DNA from: Chitinophagaceae bacterium
Lineage (GTDB): Bacteria > Bacteroidota > Bacteroidia > Chitinophagales > Chitinophagaceae
Length of the DNA stretch: 6,455 bases
Reading direction: 5' to 3'
Assembly: GCA_947463755.1 (NCBI GenBank)
Contig: CANHUK010000099.1
Span: 1 to 6,455, forward strand
Numbering within the stretch: position 1 is the stretch's first letter; each line of letters starts with the position of its first letter. Position numbers and translations under genes: made by a program. Shown here piece by piece: positions 1 through 6,455 of this stretch. The notes beneath the pieces are model-generated. The model was not told the origin of the DNA, made no database searches, and saw only the letters and a program-made list of their open reading frames with translations.

Positions 1-105
1 ACCAATTTTTTGATCGATAAGGAAGGGAATATTGTTTTCGCCAATTTCCGGATCGATCAGGATAATGAACAGACGCTTGAACTCATGATCCGTTCTCTTT
101 TATGA
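1..105 (+). CDS. C-terminal end of a TlpA/thioredoxin-fold protein (5' end outside window)
   Basis: Frame 1 is open from the window edge to a TGA at 103-105 and gives 34 residues beginning TNFLIDKEGNIVF and ending in IRSLL. The TNFLIDKEGNIVF stretch matches the strand that follows the cis-proline in TlpA/redoxin proteins, where the usual pattern is P-T-x-hydrophobic-I-D-x-x-G-x-I-V. The last residues would form the C-terminal helix of the fold. The CxxC active site and any signal peptide lie upstream of the window, so its redox activity cannot be judged here. The gene ends only 19 bases before the next thioredoxin-family gene on the same strand, so the two are probably co-transcribed. The family call rests on this short tail and its neighbour. 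Confidence 0.72.
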   Translation, partial: TNFLIDKEGNIVFANFRIDQDNEQTLELMIRSLL

Positions 106-124
106 ATCTCCAAAACCTATCACT

Positions 125-1285
125 ATGTTAAGCACATTTCGAAAGGCATCGATCGGTTTCATGTTGTTGTCCGTTGTATTTGCTCATGCCCAGGAAGGTA
201 CATACCGGATCCGTGGGACCGTCAGCGGACTCGATACCAGGATGATGTATCTCAATATCCAGGATGCTTCCGCGCCGGGCGGATATCTGCGAGACAGCAT
301 ACCGGTGAAGGATGGCAGCTTCCAGCATTCAGGTCCTGTTCGTTCCTTTTCTTATGTGACACTTTCCCCAAATGTCGAACGTGTTGTCAAAAGGGTGGGA
401 AGGGGTTACTACCCGGTCAAGTCTTCCCTCTTCCAATTCTTCCTGTTTCCCGGAGCGGACGTAGTTGTTGAAGGTTCGATCACCGACATGGTGGATGCTT
501 ATCCTTCCGGAGACCCTGCCAACATCGATCTTGGCACACTTACCAGGAGCATTAACCGGTTGCAGAACCAGGCTGTCAACCTCAGCGTCCGCATTGGAAA
601 TAAAGAGGTCACCGACAGCGTTGCCATCGCCCGGATGAAGGATACCATTGCACAGCTTGATGCCCGCACGATGGTCGCGAAAAAGGCATTCCTGTTATCG
701 CATCCATCTTCTCCAGCCTCCGCATGGCTGTTGTCGGACATGATGATACGAACACAGGTAGAGCCAGAGGAAGCCATCAAGGCTTTCCGAAGCCTTCAGG
801 TCAGTCTTTCAGACAACCCATATTACCGGGAGGTTGCCAGTCGTGTCATGGGTATCGAGCAGACGCGTATCGGAAAGCTCGCGCCTGCCATTGAGTCGCG
901 CAACACGCCCGACAGTTCTCTGTTCTCCCTGGCATCGTTCAGAGGTCGCTACGTCGTCATTGATTTCTGGGGCACCTGGTGTGGCCCCTGTATTGCCGGT
1001 ATGCCCCGCATGAAGCAAATGCTGGACAAGTACAAGGGAAGGATGGAGATCGTAGGCATTGCGCAGGAGTCTGATGGTGGTGGCCGATGGAGGAAGTTCC
1101 TAAAAGACAAACCCGAGTATGGATGGCATCACGTGCTGAATGTGAAGTCAGACGACATCATCTTAAAGTATAACGTGGCCGGATATCCTACCAAGATCAT
1201 TCTCAGTCCTGAGGGCAAAATACTTCACCGCTTCGTGGGTGAAGACGAAAGCTTCTACACTGATTTGGAGAAATTGCTGAACTGA
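125..1285 (+). CDS. Exported TlpA-family thiol-disulfide oxidoreductase with N-terminal DUF4369-like domain
   Basis: This 386-residue protein has a Sec signal peptide: basic Arg6/Lys7, a hydrophobic stretch at about 10-20, and likely cleavage after AHA at residue 22. It should therefore act in the periplasm or attached to an envelope membrane. Residues about 26-140 look like the beta-rich DUF4369 domain (opening RIRGTVSG) found in Bacteroidota thioredoxin proteins. Residues about 145-245 are predicted mostly helical. Residues about 250-386 are the thioredoxin fold, with the active site WGTWCGPC (Cys286 and Cys289) and the cis-proline loop GYPT (Pro355), so all key redox residues are present. 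The family usually reduces or exchanges disulfides on exported proteins; the partner is unknown. The ATG at 125 is chosen because it gives a complete signal peptide. No clear Shine-Dalgarno sequence precedes it, which is usual in this phylum. It follows another thioredoxin-fold gene by 19 bases and is convergent with the GH16 gene. Confidence 0.93.
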   Translation: MLSTFRKASIGFMLLSVVFAHAQEGTYRIRGTVSGLDTRMMYLNIQDASAPGGYLRDSIPVKDGSFQHSGPVRSFSYVTLSPNVERVVKRVGRGYYPVKSSLFQFFLFPGADVVVEGSITDMVDAYPSGDPANIDLGTLTRSINRLQNQAVNLSVRIGNKEVTDSVAIARMKDTIAQLDARTMVAKKAFLLSHPSSPASAWLLSDMMIRTQVEPEEAIKAFRSLQVSLSDNPYYREVASRVMGIEQTRIGKLAPAIESRNTPDSSLFSLASFRGRYVVIDFWGTWCGPCIAGMPRMKQMLDKYKGRMEIVGIAQESDGGGRWRKFLKDKPEYGWHHVLNVKSDDIILKYNVAGYPTKIILSPEGKILHRFVGEDESFYTDLEKLLN

Positions 1286-1478
1286 CCGGTTCGTCGAAGG
1301 GATGGGTTCCCGGGCGATAAATATCCATTTCCTGACTCGACCAAGTCCAGTCATAGTGGCCTATTTTCAGATCCAATGCCTTCCAGACATCAGTAAATCA
1401 GACCCATGGCCGAGGCATCAGGTAATGACGTATTGAGTGCACTAAAAAGGCTGGGGCTAAAAATCTCATTCACTGTTT

Positions 1479-2576
1479 TCAATACTGCGCCAGCGCAAAC
1501 ACCTTGACATGATCGATCTCCGTCTGCACAGGCAGGATGGCGTCATTGATCGCCCCGACCCATGATCCACCAAGTGCGAGATTCAGGATCAGGTGAAATG
1601 ACTGGTCAAAGGGCCATTGCAGCTGGTCTGCAGGCAGGTTGGCTTTTTTAGGGTAGCTGAAGGTAACGGCGCCATTCACCAGGAAGTCGATCCGTTCCGG
1701 GAACCATTCGATGCCATACGTATTGAAACTACCCACGGTGAAGGGAGCGGTCGAGCTGTAGGGCGGATCGTTCTTGATGCCGAGATTGTCGACATAATGA
1801 CTATGGATCACCTGCCAGACCTTGGTTTCGTGATTGAGGTGTTCCATGATGTCGATCTCTCCGCTTTTGGGCCAGCCTCCGTAGACGGATTGCTGCGGCA
1901 TCATCCAGATGGCGGGCCAGGTACCCTGTCCGGCACAGAGTTTGGCCCTGACCTCTACCTTTCCGTATTTGAAATGGTATTTGTTTGCAGAAGTGATGCC
2001 GGAGGTTTCGTAGCTCGTGGCGGTCTTACGGGCTTTCAGGATGAGATTACCTCCTTGTACAAAGGCCAGTTCATCTGAAGGGGTCATGTATTTCTTCCAG
2101 TCGGGCGTACCCTTGGTCACCAGGGTCCATTTTTCGCTGCTGACCGGACCGTCTGTGTTGAAATCATCCTCCCATACGAGCTTCCACACCCGGCTTTGTG
2201 ATACCGTGATGGTTTTTTCGACCTTTTGGCTGCCGCTGCCGGCGATGACGGTGACGACCGTGTTTCGTTGGGACAGCGCCGATGTCATGCCCGTCACACC
2301 GATGCGCAGATCGTTGCCGGTCTTCTGGATGTTGCACCAGGTGATGCCGGAGGGCACTACGATCTCATAGTTTCCTGCATTGGTTGAAATTCGGACCGAT
2401 TGCGCACTATCTTTTTCAGAAAACACGAGCGAAGAAGTGCTGATGGATAGTTGCGTTTCTGCCAGCGTGGCACCTGACTGCTTGGCGCAGGCCATCAGGC
2501 TGATGGACAGTACACAAATCAAAGACATGAAGGGATTGATCTTGGTCATGGTTGAACAGACATTGACGTAGCGCAT
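1479..2576 (-). CDS. BACON domain-GH16 family lipoprotein, probable endo-beta-1,3(4)-glucanase (laminarinase-like)
   Basis: This 365-residue protein is predicted to hydrolyse internal linkages of a beta-glucan at the cell surface. It starts with a lipoprotein signal peptide ending in the lipobox LMAC (Cys30). Residues about 43-128 resemble a BACON domain: LSISTSSLVF, the Trp80 region (GITWCNI), the QRNTVVTV strand, and a closing ITVSQ. Residues about 131-365 are a GH16 domain with the ExDxxE signature in GEIDIMEH, giving Glu240 as nucleophile, Asp242, and Glu245 as acid/base. Other GH16 hallmarks are YGKVEVRAKL, GTWPAIWMMP and the C-terminal LNLALGGSW strand. The set points to the laminarinase-like branch, but substrate cannot be fixed from sequence; a xyloglucan or galactan enzyme is less likely. 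The longest reading frame is listed. An in-frame ATG at 2549 would give a shorter, more typical signal peptide (MTKINPF then the hydrophobic core), and I consider it at least as likely. The gene lies downstream of susC and susD on the same strand, the normal place for a PUL enzyme. Confidence 0.93.
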   Translation of the reverse strand: MRYVNVCSTMTKINPFMSLICVLSISLMACAKQSGATLAETQLSISTSSLVFSEKDSAQSVRISTNAGNYEIVVPSGITWCNIQKTGNDLRIGVTGMTSALSQRNTVVTVIAGSGSQKVEKTITVSQSRVWKLVWEDDFNTDGPVSSEKWTLVTKGTPDWKKYMTPSDELAFVQGGNLILKARKTATSYETSGITSANKYHFKYGKVEVRAKLCAGQGTWPAIWMMPQQSVYGGWPKSGEIDIMEHLNHETKVWQVIHSHYVDNLGIKNDPPYSSTAPFTVGSFNTYGIEWFPERIDFLVNGAVTFSYPKKANLPADQLQWPFDQSFHLILNLALGGSWVGAINDAILPVQTEIDHVKVFALAQY

Positions 2577-2600
2577 GGGGATTGACGATCTTTCATATAA

Positions 2601-2639
2601 ATGGGAGTTGCCTCACATTAAATGTCAGGCAACTCCCAT
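2601..2639 (-). terminator. Intercistronic hairpin between the susD-like and GH16 genes (terminator or attenuator)
   Basis: A perfect 13-bp inverted repeat (2601-2613 with 2627-2639, ATGGGAGTTGCCT and its complement) encloses a further 4-bp stem (ACAT 2615-2618 with ATGT 2622-2625) after a single C-C mismatch, leaving a TAA loop. It starts 11 bases after the susD stop codon and ends 24 bases before the outermost GH16 start codon on the - strand. The bases following the stem on that strand read TTATATGAAAG, so the U-tract is weak for a classical intrinsic terminator. It could be a partial terminator that lowers GH16 expression relative to susCD, or an RNA-stabilising 3' end for the susCD message. 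The structure is seen directly; its function is inferred. Confidence 0.7.
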
Positions 2640-2650
2640 CAGAAAATGTT

Positions 2651-4486
2651 TTACCAGCCGGGATTCTGTACGAGGAGTTTGCTTTTTTGCATTTCCACGA
2701 AAGGCACGGGGTAAAGGTAAAGTTTACGTTCGAAGACCCTGTTCTGGAATTTCGCACGGGTGAAGAAGGTCGTGGCGTTGCCATTCATATCCATCCCGAA
2801 GAAATCGCCGCCCTGTCTTCCATCGGCCCGTTCGCAGATCATCCAACGACGCACGTCGAAATATCGCTGACCTTCGGTGGCCAGTTCGATCCGGCTTTCG
2901 CGCTGGATCGCCAGTCGCTGCAGATCCTTATTACCGGAAATCGCGGGATTGATGGTTTCCAAATTGGGGATACCGGCTCTTTTCCTGACCATATTCACAT
3001 ATCTGAGGACATCCGGATTACCGGGATTCACTTCATTGAGTGCTTCTGCATGCAGCAGATAGAATTCTGCGAGGCGGAAGACGATGGAAGGCCGGAAGAT
3101 ATTCACGACGCCCGGACTGTTCAGGAACACCCGTCGGTTGAGGCGTTTGTACATGATGTACCCATTGAGTGGGGACTGTCCGCTCCGGTCGTTGGGCGAT
3201 CCTACATGGAAGTAGATCGGACTGTTTGAAATATGCCATTTCCTGCCGGCAAAGAAGACGGTGTTGTAGAACCTCGGCTCCCGGTTGATATACATGTTGA
3301 ATACCGAAACTCCGTTGTAATTGCTGAATCCTGTCTCGGAATAGAGATTGGAGGCGGGCAGGAAGGTTGTGTTGCTGATCGGTCTTCCATCCCGCATGTA
3401 GAAGTCGTCGACCAGTTCCTGTACGACGGAGGTGCTGCCGAGTCCGTTCGGCTGGCTCCGGGGTGTGGTGCGCCTTTCGAGTCTGTCGGCAGACATCCCG
3501 CCCCATCCGGTATTGGCCGTCGCCCAGATGATCTCGGGGTTGTATGCCTGGAACAGTTCATAGACTGATTTTTCAGGATCGTCGACACCGGCTGTTTGTG
3601 CCACAAACAATACGTGACCATTTGTCTGTGCATAGTTGATCACGGCGGTGGTTGCTTCCAGTGCCTTGGCCCATTTGCCCGGATCGGCTGCCGGAAACAG
3701 TTTCTTTCCGTCGGTATTGGCCAGATTCACGGCTTCCTGGTAACCGCCGTTGAACAGCGGGCTGGCGGCATATATCCAGAGTTTAGCCTTGACCGCGAGG
3801 GCTACGCCTCTTGTGGGATTGGCCTTGAACTGGTCATCACTGATCGGGCCCTGCGGCAGGAGCGGCATGACATCATCGAGTTCCTTGGAAATGAAGGTCA
3901 CTACTTCATCGACGCTGTTTCTGGGAAGATCCAGGTCCTCTGTCAGGCTGAACGATCTTTTGACGATCGGGATCGGTCCGTACTGTTCGAACAGGAGATA
4001 GTGATAGTAGGCCCGCATGAACAGTACATTGGCCCTGATCATATCGAATTCCTGCTTATCGAGCTTGTCGGCATTTGTGCCGGACGCCGGGATCACCTTG
4101 GCCCGTTCCAGGAAGATATTTGCCTGTCGGATCAATTGATACAGGATCGTCCAGCGGTGGAAGAGCATATTGCTGGAATTCTTGGAAGAGATGTAGTAAT
4201 TGCGGGCATCTCCGTAGGTTGAATTCACTTCATCGGTCATGCTGGTCCACGGATTGTGCAGGCCCGTTTGTCCGCCGGCATCCCAATCTGCCCGGATGAT
4301 CGTAGAATAATCAGGCACACCGGACATCACATTGGCATACCATCGTCTGGCCAGGTCGGGGTTATCGAAGACCTGATCGATGTTGGTGAGGCCACCGGCC
4401 AGCTCATCCGATACATTCAGATATTTCTTGCAAGAGGAGAAAGTTGTCAGGACGGCTAAGACCAGGAAATATTTAAGGAGTTTCAT
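2651..4486 (-). CDS. SusD/RagB-family nutrient-binding outer-membrane lipoprotein
   Basis: This 611-residue protein is the surface glycan-binding partner of the adjacent SusC-like transporter; together they capture oligosaccharides and pass them across the outer membrane. The signal peptide ends at Cys19 (TFSSC), and the following CKKYLNV is the typical start of mature SusD proteins. The N-terminal half has family features such as the helical WTILYQLIRQANIFLERA segment and the MRAYYHYLLFEQYGPIPIV segment of the TPR-like scaffold. The C-terminal part carries RIELATEGQRYFDVRRW (residues 532-548), the PVP motif (593-595) and the terminal QNPGW, so the protein is complete. Its length is within the usual SusD range. 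The ligand cannot be read from the sequence; the downstream GH16 gene suggests a beta-glucan. It starts 24 bases after the susC stop, behind an A-rich leader without a Shine-Dalgarno sequence, indicating one operon. Several long open frames on the opposite strand are shadows of it. Confidence 0.96.
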   Translation of the reverse strand: MKLLKYFLVLAVLTTFSSCKKYLNVSDELAGGLTNIDQVFDNPDLARRWYANVMSGVPDYSTIIRADWDAGGQTGLHNPWTSMTDEVNSTYGDARNYYISSKNSSNMLFHRWTILYQLIRQANIFLERAKVIPASGTNADKLDKQEFDMIRANVLFMRAYYHYLLFEQYGPIPIVKRSFSLTEDLDLPRNSVDEVVTFISKELDDVMPLLPQGPISDDQFKANPTRGVALAVKAKLWIYAASPLFNGGYQEAVNLANTDGKKLFPAADPGKWAKALEATTAVINYAQTNGHVLFVAQTAGVDDPEKSVYELFQAYNPEIIWATANTGWGGMSADRLERRTTPRSQPNGLGSTSVVQELVDDFYMRDGRPISNTTFLPASNLYSETGFSNYNGVSVFNMYINREPRFYNTVFFAGRKWHISNSPIYFHVGSPNDRSGQSPLNGYIMYKRLNRRVFLNSPGVVNIFRPSIVFRLAEFYLLHAEALNEVNPGNPDVLRYVNMVRKRAGIPNLETINPAISGNKDLQRLAIQRESRIELATEGQRYFDVRRWMICERADGRQGGDFFGMDMNGNATTFFTRAKFQNRVFERKLYLYPVPFVEMQKSKLLVQNPGW

Positions 4487-4510
4487 GTTTGGTCAATTTA
4501 TGTTTTCTGG

Positions 4511-6455
4511 TCAGAAGGATATTTCAAGTCCCAGGGTGAAGATCCGGCTGTTCGGATAGGCGTTGCCGGCGGAATTGTTGCCCGTCTCCGGGTCCCAGAA
4601 TTTGATCTTATCCCACAGGGCGAGGTTGTACCCCATCAGATAGATCCTGCCCGTCTTCAGTTTTGCACGGCTCAGCAAACTGGTGGTGAAGTTGTATCCG
4701 ATCTCCGCATTTTTCAGTCTGAGAAATGAGGCATCCCTGAGCCACCAGGTGCTGGCCACCCGGTTATTGTTGGAATTATTATTACTGGAGTGTATCCTCG
4801 GCATGAGGGGATTGGTTGCTGAAGATTTATCCGGTGACCAGCGATCCAATGCGAATTGTCGGTAGTTGGACTGATCGAAGCCCCAGTTGAAGGGGAAAAA
4901 GCCTTCGGGGGTATTTCCTCCGAGGATGACAGAGGTCCTGCCGGCACCCTGGAAGAACACACTGGCGTAAAACCCTTTATATTCGGCATTCAGACCGAAT
5001 CCGTAGATGATCTCCGGAGTGTAAGGCTTGCCTACGCCTCGCTGTCTGTCGAACTGATCGATCTGGCCATCATTGTTCAGGTCGACGTATTTGATGTCGC
5101 CCGGGCCCAGTATTCCGCCCAATGTGGAGGAGGGCAGACCCGGTTTCAGTGTATAAGATCTGGTACCGTTCGGGTTCAGGACCGATGTAAAGTCATCCTC
5201 CGTGTAAAGCCTTTCAGCGATATACAAGGTATTCTCACTCACACGCGTGCCCGTGAATGCCATCCATGGATAGGGTTGCGGGAGCTCATCATATTCCTTG
5301 ATCTTATTGCGGGTGAAGGTGAAAGTCCCGCGTGCGCTCAGTTTCAGGCTATTGGCGAAGCGGTGGTTCGCATCAATGCTACCATCAAATCCCCATGAAT
5401 TCACGGCTCCATAATTATCCCAGGGAGCTGACCTGAAACCGACACTGGCCGGGATGGTCCTTCGCTGCAGGAGGATCCCGCTTCTTTCGTAATTGAAGTA
5501 GTCAGCCACGACCTGGATCTTGTCGTTCAGGAATCCGAGGTCCACGCCTGCGTTGAGCTTGTCTTCGATCTCCCATGACAGGAAGGGTGCTTCGAACCGG
5601 CTTTCGGTGACGCCGGCACCATAGGCATTGGATCCGCCGCCACTGGTGATGCCCTGGCTGAAGCTGCCTCCGCCGGTGCTGAATGTCGGGCGGTAGAGGA
5701 ATCGCGCACCTCCGGTGTTATCGTTACCCGTGCGGCCCACGGAACCGCGCAGTTTCACTGCATTCATGATGTTCTTCAGGCCGGCGGGATAGAACTTCTC
5801 GTTGGATACCAGGTAGGCGAGGCCGACGGCGGGGAAGAGACCGAACCGGTAGCCGGGTGCGAAGGTTTCACTGCCGGTGTATCCGAAGTTGGCTTCCAGG
5901 AAATATCGGTTGTCGTAGGAATACGTGCCCCTGCCTACGATGCCCTGCTTTCTGAAAGCGAGCGCCTCATTGTGCAACTGGGATTCCTTTTGCATATACA
6001 GCAGCATGCCGCCGACATTATGATTTCCGAACACCCGTGAATAGTTCAGCGAATTTTCGATGTACACACGTTTTTCGGCATTGAAGCTTTCTGCCGGATC
6101 TCCAAGATTATCGGATCCGGAGAAGGTGCGCTGCAAGATGAGCTTGCCGGCTGCATCCCTGCCGGTGGCAAAATACCGGCTGGGATTGTAGGACCTGCTG
6201 GCACCGAAGAATCCGTCGTAGTCGTAACTGACCATGGCGCGGTACGTGAGTCCGTCGGTCAGGAAGTTCAACTTCTGTTCAAGTTTAACCGATGACTGGA
6301 TGGCGCTTCTCCACTCTTTTGCATATCCCGAATTCACGAGCATGTTGTAAGGGTTGCGCATGTTGGCATCCCTTTCCTGCTGGAAAGTGGAGATCGTCCC
6401 ATCGCTGTATGTGGCCGGGAAGATATGCGGCGGCGTGATCAGCATCTGGCGGAAG
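4511..6455 (-). CDS. SusC/RagA-family TonB-dependent outer-membrane transporter (N-terminus outside window)
   Basis: The reading frame stays open to the right edge. Codons for Phe-Arg-Gln precede the first in-window methionine (codon 6443-6445), so that ATG is internal and the true start lies beyond 6455. The 647 visible residues are most of the beta-barrel; the signal peptide, carboxypeptidase-regulatory-like domain, TonB box and most or all of the plug are missing because of the window edge. SusC hallmarks visible are LRGSVGRTGNDN (about 5717-5753), GDIKYVDLNNDGQIDQFDRQ with its Asp-rich loop (5048-5083 codes for its core), YGFGLNAEYKGFYASVFFQG, WWLRDASFLRLKNAEIGYNF (about 4686-4746), and a C-terminal strand ending GLEISF with the terminal Phe expected of outer-membrane barrels. 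It would import oligosaccharides bound by the SusD-like protein using TonB-ExbBD energy. It is the most upstream gene of the visible operon; its promoter is outside the window. Confidence 0.96.
   Translation of the reverse strand, partial: FRQMLITPPHIFPATYSDGTISTFQQERDANMRNPYNMLVNSGYAKEWRSAIQSSVKLEQKLNFLTDGLTYRAMVSYDYDGFFGASRSYNPSRYFATGRDAAGKLILQRTFSGSDNLGDPAESFNAEKRVYIENSLNYSRVFGNHNVGGMLLYMQKESQLHNEALAFRKQGIVGRGTYSYDNRYFLEANFGYTGSETFAPGYRFGLFPAVGLAYLVSNEKFYPAGLKNIMNAVKLRGSVGRTGNDNTGGARFLYRPTFSTGGGSFSQGITSGGGSNAYGAGVTESRFEAPFLSWEIEDKLNAGVDLGFLNDKIQVVADYFNYERSGILLQRRTIPASVGFRSAPWDNYGAVNSWGFDGSIDANHRFANSLKLSARGTFTFTRNKIKEYDELPQPYPWMAFTGTRVSENTLYIAERLYTEDDFTSVLNPNGTRSYTLKPGLPSSTLGGILGPGDIKYVDLNNDGQIDQFDRQRGVGKPYTPEIIYGFGLNAEYKGFYASVFFQGAGRTSVILGGNTPEGFFPFNWGFDQSNYRQFALDRWSPDKSSATNPLMPRIHSSNNNSNNNRVASTWWLRDASFLRLKNAEIGYNFTTSLLSRAKLKTGRIYLMGYNLALWDKIKFWDPETGNNSAGNAYPNSRIFTLGLEISF

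Noticed and set aside
1444..1464. A-rich and GGCT-containing stretch near the GH16 3' end that looked like a terminator
   Set aside because: The two GGCT copies are direct, not inverted, so no stem can form between them.
1406..1504. Small + strand open frame of about 32 codons in the convergent spacer, starting at the ATG of CCATGG
   Set aside because: It is short, has no recognisable features, runs into the 3' end of the GH16 gene and has no ribosome-binding signal.
2582..3229. A 215-codon + strand open frame opposite the 3' end of the susD-like gene
   Set aside because: It lies almost wholly antisense to a well-supported SusD coding region, its protein resembles no family I know and lacks a signal or fold pattern. 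It is best explained as a shadow of the codon usage on the - strand.
3596..4222. A 208-codon + strand open frame inside the susD-like gene
   Set aside because: It is entirely antisense to conserved SusD sequence and no recognisable protein features appear in the translation.
4487..4510. Possible promoter between the susC-like and susD-like genes
   Set aside because: The gap is only 24 bases and holds no match to the Bacteroidota TTG / TAnnTTTG pattern; co-transcription is simpler.
4856..5398. A 180-codon + strand open frame inside the susC-like gene
   Set aside because: It is entirely antisense to the conserved SusC barrel, including the DLNNDGQIDQFD region, and its translation has no recognisable motif.
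6443..6445. ATG codon (- strand) as the start of a 644-residue protein
   Set aside because: The frame continues upstream to the window edge, and a SusC protein needs a signal peptide, plug and early barrel before this point. The methionine is internal.

Overview
The window looks like chromosomal DNA of a Bacteroidota species. A Chitinophagaceae-type organism is my guess. The reasons are the SusC/SusD outer-membrane pair, a BACON-domain lipoprotein glycosidase, DUF4369-type thioredoxin proteins, start codons without clear Shine-Dalgarno sequences, and roughly balanced GC content judged by eye. The family assignments are firm; the taxonomic placement below phylum is an inference.

Layout. The left end (1-1285, + strand) holds the last codons of one thioredoxin-fold protein and, 19 bases later, a complete exported TlpA-family protein with an N-terminal DUF4369-like domain and a CGPC active site. 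A 193-base convergent spacer (1286-1478) follows, in which I see no gene and no convincing terminator. From 1479 to the right edge everything is on the - strand. In order of transcription these are a SusC-like TonB-dependent transporter (its N-terminus lies beyond the window), a SusD-like substrate-binding lipoprotein, a long perfect-stem hairpin, and a lipoprotein with a BACON domain fused to a GH16 beta-glucanase domain.

How the genes fit together. The - strand genes form a compact polysaccharide utilization locus (PUL). The GH16 enzyme would cut a beta-glucan at the cell surface, with a laminarin-like or mixed-linkage beta-1,3/1,4 glucan most likely. SusD would capture the oligosaccharides and SusC would import them into the periplasm using TonB energy. 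The PUL regulator and any exo-acting glucosidases are not in this window. The + strand thioredoxin genes belong to a separate, convergent transcription unit, probably for thiol redox work in the periplasm, and nothing in the sequence ties them to glycan use.

I found no RNA genes, CRISPR arrays, insertion sequences or attachment sites. The least routine element is the 39-base hairpin between susD and the GH16 gene. I did not find evidence of an undescribed system here.
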